Assembly (NCBI GenBank): GCA_035622335.1 | Contig: DASPVO010000061.1 | Location: forward strand, 1-46,288 | Direction: 5' to 3' | DNA from: DATJAJ01 sp035622335 | GTDB lineage: Archaea > Thermoproteota > Nitrososphaeria > Nitrososphaerales > Gagatemarchaeaceae | Length of the DNA: 46,288 bases | Shown here: piece by piece, positions 39,621 to 46,288 of the stretch | Layout: each line of letters opens with the position of its first letter | Position numbering within the stretch: the stretch's first letter is position 1 | Notes under the pieces: model-generated | What the model was told of the DNA's origin: nothing | Databases searched by the model: none | Seen by the model: only the letters and a program-made list of their open reading frames with translations | Translations under genes and position numbers: made by a program

Positions 39621-41783
39621 TTAGGTTGCTGTTTGGTATGACAGTAGGTTGTAGAATATACCGAATTGGAACGGCGAGTAGACCAGGTTCTGCACGTACG
39701 GTTGTACGACGAAGAGACTGGCCTGGTTCGGCAGCTGAAGTATCGTGGATAGCTGTGTGAATATGTCGTATGCCTGCTCTGTCTGGTCCAACTGCTGCGC
39801 TGCGTTTGTCTCGAATGGAATCTTGGACAGGAGCGACGTCAGAGTTGCGTTGTTGACCCAGTTGGCCTCGTGCGCGACCTCTGTGCCCATGTCGTAGAAC
39901 TGCTGGAAGATCGGGTCTGGCCAGTCTGCGCACCATCCTACGCCCGTTATGGGCGCGGTGGTCGAAGCTGAGGCCTCGTCGGCCTCGTACTGACCTTCGG
40001 TTATGCCCGTGGGCACGATCCTGATACCGACCTGAGCCAAGTCCGTAGTGAGTATGTCGTTGATTGTCTGTTGCTGTGGAGTCAGCGGTACGATGTAGTC
40101 GTAGTCGATTGATGGTAGCAAGGTGCCGTTCGTGTCACCAAGCTCGGTCCCGTTGGTCATTACCGTGTAGTAGTGACCCTGTAGACCAGCTTCGTTGACG
40201 TATGTCGCGGAAAGGTTGACGTTGTATGAGTAGAGAGGAATGTTCTGTGGGTTGTCCAGAGCACCCCAGCCAGGAGGAACCGGCGGAAGGTTCAGCTCAG
40301 CGAGGGCTTGTCCGTTGTATGTGTACAGCTCATCGAGTATCTGGGTGTAGTTCACCGAGTGGACCATCCCTTCCCTCAGCAGAGTGCTGTTGGTCGGGAA
40401 GACCTGAGTGTTCAGGCCGTTCGCGAGGTCGCAGAGCGGGTACCCAGCGTTGTCGAGGAGTTGGTTGAAGGTGAACTCCGACTTGTACTTGAACGAAGAG
40501 TACAGGTTGCCGAACTCGGAGACCGTCGGGAAGACGATCTGCGCGTTGTTCGAATCGAAGTCCTGTATCTCGACGCTCGGTTCCAAGCCGAACTTCATGA
40601 TTATGGTCGGAATCTTCGCCGGCTGTATGACGGGTGCGAGACCTGACACGCCCTGTGCCCAGTAGTTCTTGTTGGCATTCAGGACGAGCTCCGCCTCGTT
40701 GGCGCCCACTGTTCCGTACTGGTATGGGCCGCTGCCGATCATTCCGTTGGTGCTCAGGCCTGGAACAACAGTGTTGTTGTCCACCCCTCCGTGAGCATCG
40801 ATGTAGGCAGGGTCAACCAGCGAGCCCCACTGTGGGGGCAGCGCCAGTAGGAGAGATCTGTAGGGCTGTATCAGGTTCATTTGGAAGCTGCTTGCGTTGA
40901 CGGCCACGAAGGCCTGGTCTGGGAACTGGGCGAGTGCCTGGATGCTGGAGTTCGTCGGGTTGAAGTTGCTCAGCACGTTGTTGAGCGCGTTCGTCAACGC
41001 TGCCTCATTGTTGATGGGCAGGTTGAACGTCTTGCTCACAGCTTCCTGAAGACCCCAAGGCCACACGTTCCCGTTCGCATCGGGCATCGCTTGGCATTGG
41101 CTCGCTGCAGAGTTCGCGGGGCAGTCTGCAGGAGGAACTGAACCCGCGTAGAAGATGTCGACCCAGTTGGAGTAGTAAGCTGTAGATGGCGCGTTGATCC
41201 AGTTTCCTCTGACGAAACTGAACCACGCCGTGTAGGCGGTGATTGGGTCCTTGTTCGAGAACCATGTGTTCGCTCTCATCGCGAACGTATAGTTCTCGTA
41301 GGTGTTCGATACAGTCCAGCCCGAAGCTAGCGACGGCACGACCGCCGTGCTGTTCGTGCTGCTGTACTGGACCAGACCCTGGAAGACGTTCTGGAAGTAC
41401 CCGTCCGTTACGAAGAAGCCTACAGCGGGGTCGAGCGAGTCGTACTGTGCCGTAGGAGACTCGTCTACGAGTTGGCTCTCGTTCGCCGGATTGAGGGTGA
41501 ATGTCGCTGTGGAGCTTGTGCTTGTCGAAGTGGTTGAAGAGCTAGAAGAACTCGAGCTCGAAGAACTCGAGGAACTTGATGAAGATGACGACGTAGTAGT
41601 TGGTGAGGATGATGATGAAGAAGAAGTGCTGCTAGTGGATGGGGTGGTAGTAGTTGTAGTTGCCTTGCTCGTCGTGGAGACGTAGTAAACGCCTATGGCG
41701 GCGGCAATGACTAGTATCACTACAATTCCTACCGCTGCACCCCTGCTAACTGCGCTTCTAGAAGTGCTAACGGTTGTCTTCAT
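39621..41783 (-). CDS. Extracellular peptide-binding protein (SBP_bac_5) of an ABC importer
   Basis: A 720-residue solute receptor. Residues 20-35 form an uncleaved anchor or signal helix (AVGIVVILVIAAAIGVYYV). Residues 36-95 are an almost pure Ser/Thr tract, probably glycosylated and acting as a stalk. The rest is the cluster-C (DppA/OppA-like) binding fold, starting near SPTAQYDSLDPAVGFF. It captures peptides or similar solutes outside the cell. The ATG lies about 30 bases from a minus-strand TTTTAA (41816-41811). It is the first gene of the importer operon. The C terminus lacks a sorting signal. Confidence 0.92.
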   Translation of the reverse strand: MKTTVSTSRSAVSRGAAVGIVVILVIAAAIGVYYVSTTSKATTTTTTPSTSSTSSSSSSSPTTTSSSSSSSSSSSSSSSSSSSTTSTSTSSTATFTLNPANESQLVDESPTAQYDSLDPAVGFFVTDGYFQNVFQGLVQYSSTNSTAVVPSLASGWTVSNTYENYTFAMRANTWFSNKDPITAYTAWFSFVRGNWINAPSTAYYSNWVDIFYAGSVPPADCPANSAASQCQAMPDANGNVWPWGLQEAVSKTFNLPINNEAALTNALNNVLSNFNPTNSSIQALAQFPDQAFVAVNASSFQMNLIQPYRSLLLALPPQWGSLVDPAYIDAHGGVDNNTVVPGLSTNGMIGSGPYQYGTVGANEAELVLNANKNYWAQGVSGLAPVIQPAKIPTIIMKFGLEPSVEIQDFDSNNAQIVFPTVSEFGNLYSSFKYKSEFTFNQLLDNAGYPLCDLANGLNTQVFPTNSTLLREGMVHSVNYTQILDELYTYNGQALAELNLPPVPPGWGALDNPQNIPLYSYNVNLSATYVNEAGLQGHYYTVMTNGTELGDTNGTLLPSIDYDYIVPLTPQQQTINDILTTDLAQVGIRIVPTGITEGQYEADEASASTTAPITGVGWCADWPDPIFQQFYDMGTEVAHEANWVNNATLTSLLSKIPFETNAAQQLDQTEQAYDIFTQLSTILQLPNQASLFVVQPYVQNLVYSPFQFGIFYNLLSYQTAT
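41520..41680 (-). repeat. Low-complexity Ser/Thr codon tract
   Basis: This stretch inside the binding-protein gene encodes a run of Ser and Thr with scattered Pro, using mixed Ser codons (TCG, TCT, AGC, TCA). The mixed codons argue for selection on the protein stalk rather than recent DNA slippage. Confidence 0.7.
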
Positions 41784-41810
41784 TTTCAGGGTTTGCCCCC
41801 ACCTCCGCAG

Positions 41811-41816
41811 TTAAAA
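41811..41816 (-). promoter_or_regulatory. TATA-like box of the peptide importer operon
   Basis: Minus-strand TTTTAA (in GGCTTTTAACTGC) is centred about 30 bases before the ATG at 41783, predicting a leader of a few bases at most. Confidence 0.55.
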
Positions 41817-41861
41817 GCCTTCGCATGAAAACGGCCAACTGTGCTGGAACGTGCGTCTCAC

Positions 41862-42440
41862 TCAGTGAGAATTGTATGAATTTGCGGCTCGAGCGAAGAG
41901 GTTTGCCACTTTCACGGGCTCCGGTACGGAGCCCTGCAGCGTGAAGTCACTCAGCAGCGCCGACGCTTCGCTAAGAGATGTGTACGAAAGCCTCACGAAG
42001 ACCTGGAAGCCAGTCTTCAACAGGCATCTCTGACGTCTTCCGAGCTTCCTGTACGCAACGAGCTTCCTTTCCGCTTCATCGCCTTCGAAGCGACTAGAAA
42101 TGGCGCCCTCAATCCCAGAGGTTTCTTTGTAAGTCAGGCAGACTACTGGAATCTTCAGTTTCTCGCCGAGGCGGTCTACGTCTACAATGTTGTACTTGCT
42201 GATTATGCAGCCAGAGACGATCACAGCGTTGACGTCACTACGCTTTTGCTTACGGAAAAGACTGACGATAGCCTTCGTGGCATCGTCTCCACCCACTCTG
42301 GCGAGCGAGAGGGCGCATCCGTCTATCACGAGGTCCCTCCTCATGACGACCCCGGCGAGCGTAGACCACTTGTCAGTCTCCCTAAAGCTCTCCGCGACAC
42401 CAAGGACTCTGATTCCGGGCTTGTTGAGGTGCACTCTCAC
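41862..42440 (-). CDS. DUF99 (endonuclease V-related fold) protein
   Basis: A 192-residue archaeal DUF99/UPF0215 protein, a family distantly related to endonuclease V; function unproven. Visible family features are KPGIRVLGVAESF (acidic residues near the start), GVVMRRDLVIDG, a VIVSGCIISKYNIVDVDRL strand-helix, and IPVVCLTYKE with a following SGIEGAI. It starts at GTG about 40 bases from a TTTTAA box (42477-42482 region) that also serves the divergent PPC-domain gene. It ends about 45 bases before the importer promoter, on the same strand. Confidence 0.82.
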   Translation of the reverse strand: MRVHLNKPGIRVLGVAESFRETDKWSTLAGVVMRRDLVIDGCALSLARVGGDDATKAIVSLFRKQKRSDVNAVIVSGCIISKYNIVDVDRLGEKLKIPVVCLTYKETSGIEGAISSRFEGDEAERKLVAYRKLGRRQRCLLKTGFQVFVRLSYTSLSEASALLSDFTLQGSVPEPVKVANLFARAANSYNSH

Positions 42441-42475
42441 AGCTGCACGCGGCCATCTCTAACAGAGAGACCACA

Positions 42476-42484
42476 CTTTTAACC
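42476..42484. promoter_or_regulatory. Shared TATA-like box of DUF99 and PPC-domain genes
   Basis: CTTTTAACC is centred 26 bases before the plus-strand ATG at 42506 and 40 bases before the minus-strand GTG at 42440, in a 65-base divergent spacer. Confidence 0.5.
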
Positions 42485-42505
42485 ACAGCACAGTGTCCGC
42501 AAGGC

Positions 42506-42913
42506 ATGGCGAGGATCTACAGCCTGGAAACTGGCGCCAATCTGGTCGAGGAAATTCTTCGGATAGCCCGAAAGGAGAAGATCAAGACAGCGAGGTTCGA
42601 GGCGATTGGAGGCGTCAACAAGCTGAAACTAGCTTACTTCAACCACAAAACCAAGAAGTACGAGGAGCACGACTACGACGAGTTCCTCGAAGTGACTGGA
42701 CTGCTCGGCAACATAACGCGCAAGGACGGCAAGCCGTTCGTCCACGCGCACGGAACCTTCGGGAGGCGAGACATGAGCGTGATAGCCGGTCACTTGATGT
42801 CAGCGACCGTCTTCCCACTTCTGGAAGTGGTCATCACCCCCACGAAGAACAGGGCGACGAGGGAGTTCGACAAGGAAGTCGGACTCAACGTGATACAGAA
42901 GATAGACGAGTAG
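42506..42913 (+). CDS. PPC/DUF296 domain protein
   Basis: A 135-residue single-domain PPC (DUF296) protein, trimeric in known structures. Motifs: ETGANLVEEILRIARKEKI, the GG in AIGGVNKLKLAYF, VTGLLGNI, and the metal- or ligand-site segment PFVHAHGTFGRRD. Plant homologues carry AT-hooks and bind DNA; this one has no AT-hook, so DNA binding should not be assumed. Leaderless promoter spacing. Convergent with the dehydrogenase gene downstream. Confidence 0.87.
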   Translation: MARIYSLETGANLVEEILRIARKEKIKTARFEAIGGVNKLKLAYFNHKTKKYEEHDYDEFLEVTGLLGNITRKDGKPFVHAHGTFGRRDMSVIAGHLMSATVFPLLEVVITPTKNRATREFDKEVGLNVIQKIDE

Positions 42914-42987
42914 AGTCAGAGTTGCATGCATGAGGCTCAGACAAATGCCTTCTCTTCATAGTTTTGACCAAGTCGTAACTCTGAGTC
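42913..42987. terminator. Inverted repeat in a convergent gap
   Basis: GAGTCAGAGTT (42913-42923) and AACTCTGAGTC (42977-42987) are complementary except for one position, separated by about 53 bases, between two convergent genes. It could help end both transcripts; the long spacer makes this uncertain. Confidence 0.25.
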
Positions 42988-43024
42988 ATCACAGCCCCGA
43001 GTTAGTTGCAACCTGGCTAGAGTA

Positions 43025-43978
43025 TTAACCGTTCTTCCGTCCGTGGCTGGGACCGGAAAGTGGCAGTTCTAGTACGGTGATCAGTCCAGGCCTGGCGAAC
43101 GCAATCCTCTCCGCGGCGCTGACCGTGAGCGCGACCGTGGCCGAGTCGCCGAAAACGCCGTTTTCGAACCTGAGTTTCAAGTTTGGGTCGCCCTCAACCT
43201 CTATGAGGTCAAAGTCGGAGGAGGTCATCGACATCTCAAGGTCGAGCCTTATCGTGCAGCCGCCCGCCGTCGACTCCGCAAACTGCCTGGCCCCCATGAC
43301 GTAGTCTTCCGAGCCCATGATGGGCTCGATGCCCTCCCTCACGTGAGGCGCTTCCTTCCCGAGCGAAAGCGCGATCAGGCCTACGGACTCGGCGAGCCCC
43401 ACGTGGCCCAACGAGCCTCTCTTCACGCCGTCATCGAAGGCAGAACGGTTCAACCCAACTCCCATCTTGGTCTGCAACTGGTGCCTCCTCCGCCCAACGT
43501 CCAGGCTGCGCGTAACGTGAATCTTCCTCGGATTCTTCGAAGCGGAAGCGACGACTGACGGTATCCAATCCATGACAAAGCCAGGATTGACTCCTACTCC
43601 CACCACAGAGACTCCTCCTCCCGCCGCTGCTTTCTCCAGACGTGCGCCAGCCTTCTCCGAAGGCTTGACGAACGCGAGCTCCTCGCAAGTGCTCACCACA
43701 TCGACTCCCTGCAGCAAGACGTGCTCCATGTCATCGACCACATCAGCGAGCCTCGACCTCGAAGCGAAGATGGCGACGTCGACTCCCTCCATCCTCACCT
43801 CCCGGACGTCAGAAAGGATGTGAACGTCGCAGTTGGCGTTCGAGATCTGCCGGGGGGACTTCCCAACCTTCTCTTGGTCCTTGTCAACTATCGCAACGAC
43901 GTCTTGGCCCCTCTCCAGGCAGTAAGCTAGAATGCCTCCTCCGATCGCCCCGTAGCCCACCAAGGCGACTCTGAGCAA
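43025..43978 (-). CDS. DapB-like NAD(P)-dependent dehydrogenase
   Basis: A 317-residue oxidoreductase with an N-terminal Rossmann fold (VALVGYGAIGGGILAY, glycine motif at about 7-14; IVDKD). The remainder resembles dihydrodipicolinate-reductase-like / 2,4-diaminopentanoate dehydrogenase-type enzymes (STCEELAF, GVGVNPGFVMDW, then a large substrate domain). True DapB is shorter and has other catalytic motifs, so lysine synthesis is unlikely. The substrate is unknown. The start is a TTG 27 bases from a minus-strand GGTTATTAGA box (about 44010-44001). It stands alone. Confidence 0.72.
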   Translation of the reverse strand: MLRVALVGYGAIGGGILAYCLERGQDVVAIVDKDQEKVGKSPRQISNANCDVHILSDVREVRMEGVDVAIFASRSRLADVVDDMEHVLLQGVDVVSTCEELAFVKPSEKAGARLEKAAAGGGVSVVGVGVNPGFVMDWIPSVVASASKNPRKIHVTRSLDVGRRRHQLQTKMGVGLNRSAFDDGVKRGSLGHVGLAESVGLIALSLGKEAPHVREGIEPIMGSEDYVMGARQFAESTAGGCTIRLDLEMSMTSSDFDLIEVEGDPNLKLRFENGVFGDSATVALTVSAAERIAFARPGLITVLELPLSGPSHGRKNG

Positions 43979-44025
43979 GGAGCGGAGACTGACACGAGCG
44001 TCTAATAACCGAATCTGTCTTGTGC

Positions 44026-44880
44026 CTAGTATTGCTCGAACCTGCCAGTCTTCCTCGAGAGGTTCTCGAACCCCGTGAAAAGAAGATATCCGATCACCAG
44101 CACTAGGAGCCCGTCCAAGGCTTCAAGCCCTAATTCTGGGAGGAGTTGGATGAGGGACGAGCCGGAGATCGCCATCCTCAGCGCCTCTGTGCCATAAGTG
44201 AGCGGGATCGCCCAAGACACCGGCTGGAGCCATCCTGGCAACACGGAGACTGGGAAGTTTACTCCGCACAGAAGGAGCGTAACGAAGAGGAAGATGTTTG
44301 CGACCACCATGGCATCGCGGAGGTACAGTCCGAGGGCGGATATGAGGAGGCCGAAGCTTATCATCGCTCCGCTCGTGAGGAGTATGACAAGCGCTACCCC
44401 GATGAAGTCGGCGGAAGCAAAACTGACACCAAAGAGGGTGGCAGCGTACACCAGTCCTGCGACAGAGATAAGCGAGGACAGAATGATCTGGAACATGGCT
44501 CTTCCGACAAAGAGGGCCAACCTGTTCGCCGGAGTCACGATGGTCCCGGGCAAAGTGCCCTGCCACTTGTCCTGGGTCGTGATGTTTGCGACCGCGAAGA
44601 CCGCAGCGAATGACATCGCCTGCAGGGCGTTCCCCACCACGATGAACTGGGTGACCTGAGAAGAATAGCCGAGGTATACAGAAAGGAAAGCGAAGAATCC
44701 TATCTGGGCTATCGGCGTGATCGCGATCTGCATCACCCACATGTCCCACGAGTCCCACATGACGAGCCCCTTCCGGCCGAAGAAGAAAGCGCCCTTGAAG
44801 ACCCGGAATGCCTCCCTGAACCGTTCCGCGCCGCTCGGTCTTGTCTCAGTATTCTTCAATCGTACCGGTCCTCTTGGCAT
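44026..44880 (-). CDS. ABC-2 type transporter permease (second)
   Basis: A 284-residue six-helix permease of the ABC-2 (DrrB/NodJ-like) family. Helices begin near 45, 80, 130, 155, 190 and 250. The loop GTLPGTIVTPANRLALFVGRAMFQ matches the conserved ABC-2 cytoplasmic segment. It overlaps the first permease gene by 35 bases. Together with the truncated ATPase it forms an exporter of unknown cargo. The two permeases are related to each other (both carry a G-T-x...PA/PI...GR segment), suggesting duplication. Confidence 0.87.
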   Translation of the reverse strand: MPRGPVRLKNTETRPSGAERFREAFRVFKGAFFFGRKGLVMWDSWDMWVMQIAITPIAQIGFFAFLSVYLGYSSQVTQFIVVGNALQAMSFAAVFAVANITTQDKWQGTLPGTIVTPANRLALFVGRAMFQIILSSLISVAGLVYAATLFGVSFASADFIGVALVILLTSGAMISFGLLISALGLYLRDAMVVANIFLFVTLLLCGVNFPVSVLPGWLQPVSWAIPLTYGTEALRMAISGSSLIQLLPELGLEALDGLLVLVIGYLLFTGFENLSRKTGRFEQY

Positions 44881-45682
44881 AGGCTTCGACCCTCTTGAAG
44901 AGCACGAAAGCCAACCCCAGGTAGACGATGGTCTCCGCCCAGAGTATCAGAAGGTCCGTCCAGTAGCCCGTCCCCAGACCCGTGTATCCCTTCAGGGCGC
45001 TCAGCCTGATCGCCTCTATGCCCCACGTGGGGGCGAGCATGAACGAAAACGGGAGAGTCACTAGTGGCAGAAGTATGACTGGGAACATGGTGCCCGTCGC
45101 GATGTAAACCGGAATCTCCATGGAGTTGGTGATGAAACCCCCCTTCCTCGTCAGCACCAAGACGGTGCAGAGAATCAGGCCGAACGCCGAGAGAGAGACG
45201 AACGTTGAGAGCGAGGCGACTATGAAGAGCGCCGGGTTGACCAGACTGAAACCGACCCTGAACCAAGCGAGTCCGATGACCAGAATCACGAAGGCGTTGA
45301 ACACTCCCTCGACTGTGTTGAAGAGCACCCTTCCCAGCGCTATCCACGTAATCGGTATCGGGGCCGCGAGGGTGGACTCCATCGTGCCGTTCCACCGGTC
45401 GAAGTTGATCGAGTTGGCCGAGGCGTATATCGTGGTCCCCCACATGCCCATCAGCCCAGCCCCCAGAACCAGGTATAGGAGAAAGGAGCTGGAGCTGGTC
45501 TGTCCAGCGAACAAGAAGAAGGCGACCATCGTGAAGACGAATGGCGCAATGATCGTGGGTACCAACCAGGTGGGATCGGCGAAGAAGAGCTTCATCGTCA
45601 GCCGTACCGACGCGCCGACTATCTGCAGCCTCCTCTTGGCGTACCCGTCCACTCTCACCACGCCATCCGAATCGAAGCCCAT
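44846..45682 (-). CDS. ABC-2 type transporter permease (first)
   Basis: A 278-residue six-helix ABC-2 permease. The segment NGTMESTLAAPIPITWIALGRVLFN aligns with the corresponding loop of the second permease. It lies directly after the ATPase stop (stop at 45683, start at 45682) and overlaps the next permease gene by 35 bases. Role: one half of the exporter's membrane dimer; drug, lipid or polysaccharide cargo cannot be distinguished. Confidence 0.87.
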   Translation of the reverse strand: MGFDSDGVVRVDGYAKRRLQIVGASVRLTMKLFFADPTWLVPTIIAPFVFTMVAFFLFAGQTSSSSFLLYLVLGAGLMGMWGTTIYASANSINFDRWNGTMESTLAAPIPITWIALGRVLFNTVEGVFNAFVILVIGLAWFRVGFSLVNPALFIVASLSTFVSLSAFGLILCTVLVLTRKGGFITNSMEIPVYIATGTMFPVILLPLVTLPFSFMLAPTWGIEAIRLSALKGYTGLGTGYWTDLLILWAETIVYLGLAFVLFKRVEAYAKRTGTIEEY

Positions 45683-46288
45683 CTATTCCTCGACCAACCT
45701 GAGGTAAGCGTCCTCCAACGTCGGCTCTTTTATCGTTCGGTCTATGAGCTTTGCATCCTTCGGCAGCAGGTCCAAGACCCGTGGCAGGAGCTCCACGGCC
45801 ATCGGAGTCTGGATTCTTATCGTCTGAAGCTCTGAATCCAGCTCTGCGACCACCCTCACGACGTTGGGGAGAGTCTTCAGAGAGTCCACGAACTGCTCCG
45901 TCCCTCCGTACGTCCTGAGCTCGATGACGGAGATGTCTCTGACCCTGTTCTTCAGTGCCGATGGCGTGTCGAGCGCGACAATCTTGCCCTTGGAGATCAC
46001 GCCGACCCTGCCGCACAGCTCTTCGGCTTCGAACATGTAGTGGGTCGTGAGAAGGATCGTCTTGCCCTGCTCCTTCATCTGCTTCACCATCGCCCTGATG
46101 TCCCTGGCTCCGCCTGGGTCGAGTCCTATGGTCGGTTCGTCCAGGAACAGCATCTCGGGGTCATGAACGAGCGCCTTGGCTATGTGGAGCCTCTGCTTCA
46201 TTCCCCTGGAGTACTTCTCGACCCGCTCGTTCTCCCTTCCCTTGAGTCCCACTAGTTGTATGAGCTCTGGTATCCTCTTCCTTGCGGA
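45683..46288 (-). CDS. ABC-2 exporter ATPase, truncated at the window edge
   Basis: The C-terminal 201 residues of a DrrA/CcmA-like ATPase. The frame stays open to the window end. The signature appears as KYSRGMKQRLHIAKAL, an SRGMKQ variant common in archaeal ABC-2 ATPases. Walker B is MLFLDEPTIGLDP and the H-loop is LLTTHYMFEAEELC. The Walker A half lies outside the window. A C-terminal regulatory extension (about the last 80 residues) follows. It is the first gene seen of a three-gene exporter operon. Confidence 0.9.
   Translation of the reverse strand, partial: SARKRIPELIQLVGLKGRENERVEKYSRGMKQRLHIAKALVHDPEMLFLDEPTIGLDPGGARDIRAMVKQMKEQGKTILLTTHYMFEAEELCGRVGVISKGKIVALDTPSALKNRVRDISVIELRTYGGTEQFVDSLKTLPNVVRVVAELDSELQTIRIQTPMAVELLPRVLDLLPKDAKLIDRTIKEPTLEDAYLRLVEE

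Noticed and set aside
41520..41680. Simple-sequence DNA repeat or CRISPR-like array
   Set aside because: The pattern comes from Ser/Thr codons in the binding-protein stalk; there are no regular repeats with unique spacers.
43025..43978. Lysine-biosynthesis dihydrodipicolinate reductase (DapB)
   Set aside because: The protein is too long and lacks DapB catalytic motifs; only the N-terminal NAD-binding fold is shared.

Overview
The window looks like chromosomal DNA of a G+C-rich archaeon of the TACK group, most likely a thaumarchaeote that does not oxidise ammonia. Evidence: TFB, an RPC34-type RNA polymerase III subunit homologue (described from Crenarchaeota and Thaumarchaeota), a canonical SMC-ScpA-ScpB set (missing from Sulfolobus-like Crenarchaeota), Cdc48, RLI/ABCE1, S8e, SRP19, Gar1, class I lysyl-tRNA synthetase, pantoate kinase, a PEF-CTERM surface protein and a cytochrome b/Rieske/cupredoxin set. 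Many starts lie about 25-30 bases downstream of an A+T-rich TATA-like box, so leaderless mRNAs are probably common. The lineage is inference; no rRNA gene is present to settle it.

Layout. 1-2.07 kb: end-truncated RNase HII and a THEP1-like NTPase (minus), Trm1 (plus). 2.02-9.86 kb: a long, tightly packed minus-strand information-processing cluster, in transcription order SMC, ScpA, ScpB, S8e, SRP19, Gar1, TFB, RPC34-like, RlmE/FtsJ. 9.9-15.5 kb: M24 peptidase, pantoate kinase with an ECF S-component-like permease, a DUF1404-cupredoxin fusion, a TMEM175-like channel and an FkbM methyltransferase.

15.5-20.2 kb is the accessory region. It holds a broken TPR gene tail, an orphan PEF-CTERM secreted protein, an 859-residue signalling protein (KaiC-like ATPase + class III adenylate cyclase + TolB-like domain + TPRs), three copies of a 28-base repeat that match no gene, and tRNA-Arg(GCG). 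Parts of it are visibly richer in A+T than the flanks.

20.4-30.6 kb: MFS exporter, class I LysRS, then a heat-shock locus (Cdc48 and Hsp20 on minus, a Phr-like winged-helix regulator on plus, sharing one palindromic TATA box), SurE, a small membrane protein with Cys/His motifs, ABCE1 and Trm5. 30.6-33.6 kb: cytochrome b, Rieske protein and a cupredoxin, together a plausible quinol:cupredoxin oxidoreductase module. 33.6-46.3 kb: FAD-linked oxidase, PH-like membrane protein, a complete five-gene peptide ABC importer with a terminator hairpin after the binding-protein gene, DUF99, a PPC-domain protein, a DapB-like dehydrogenase and an ABC-2 exporter truncated by the window edge. The peptide importer and respiratory genes fit an organotrophic, aerobically respiring organism. 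No CRISPR array, intact insertion sequence, rRNA gene or replication origin was recognised.
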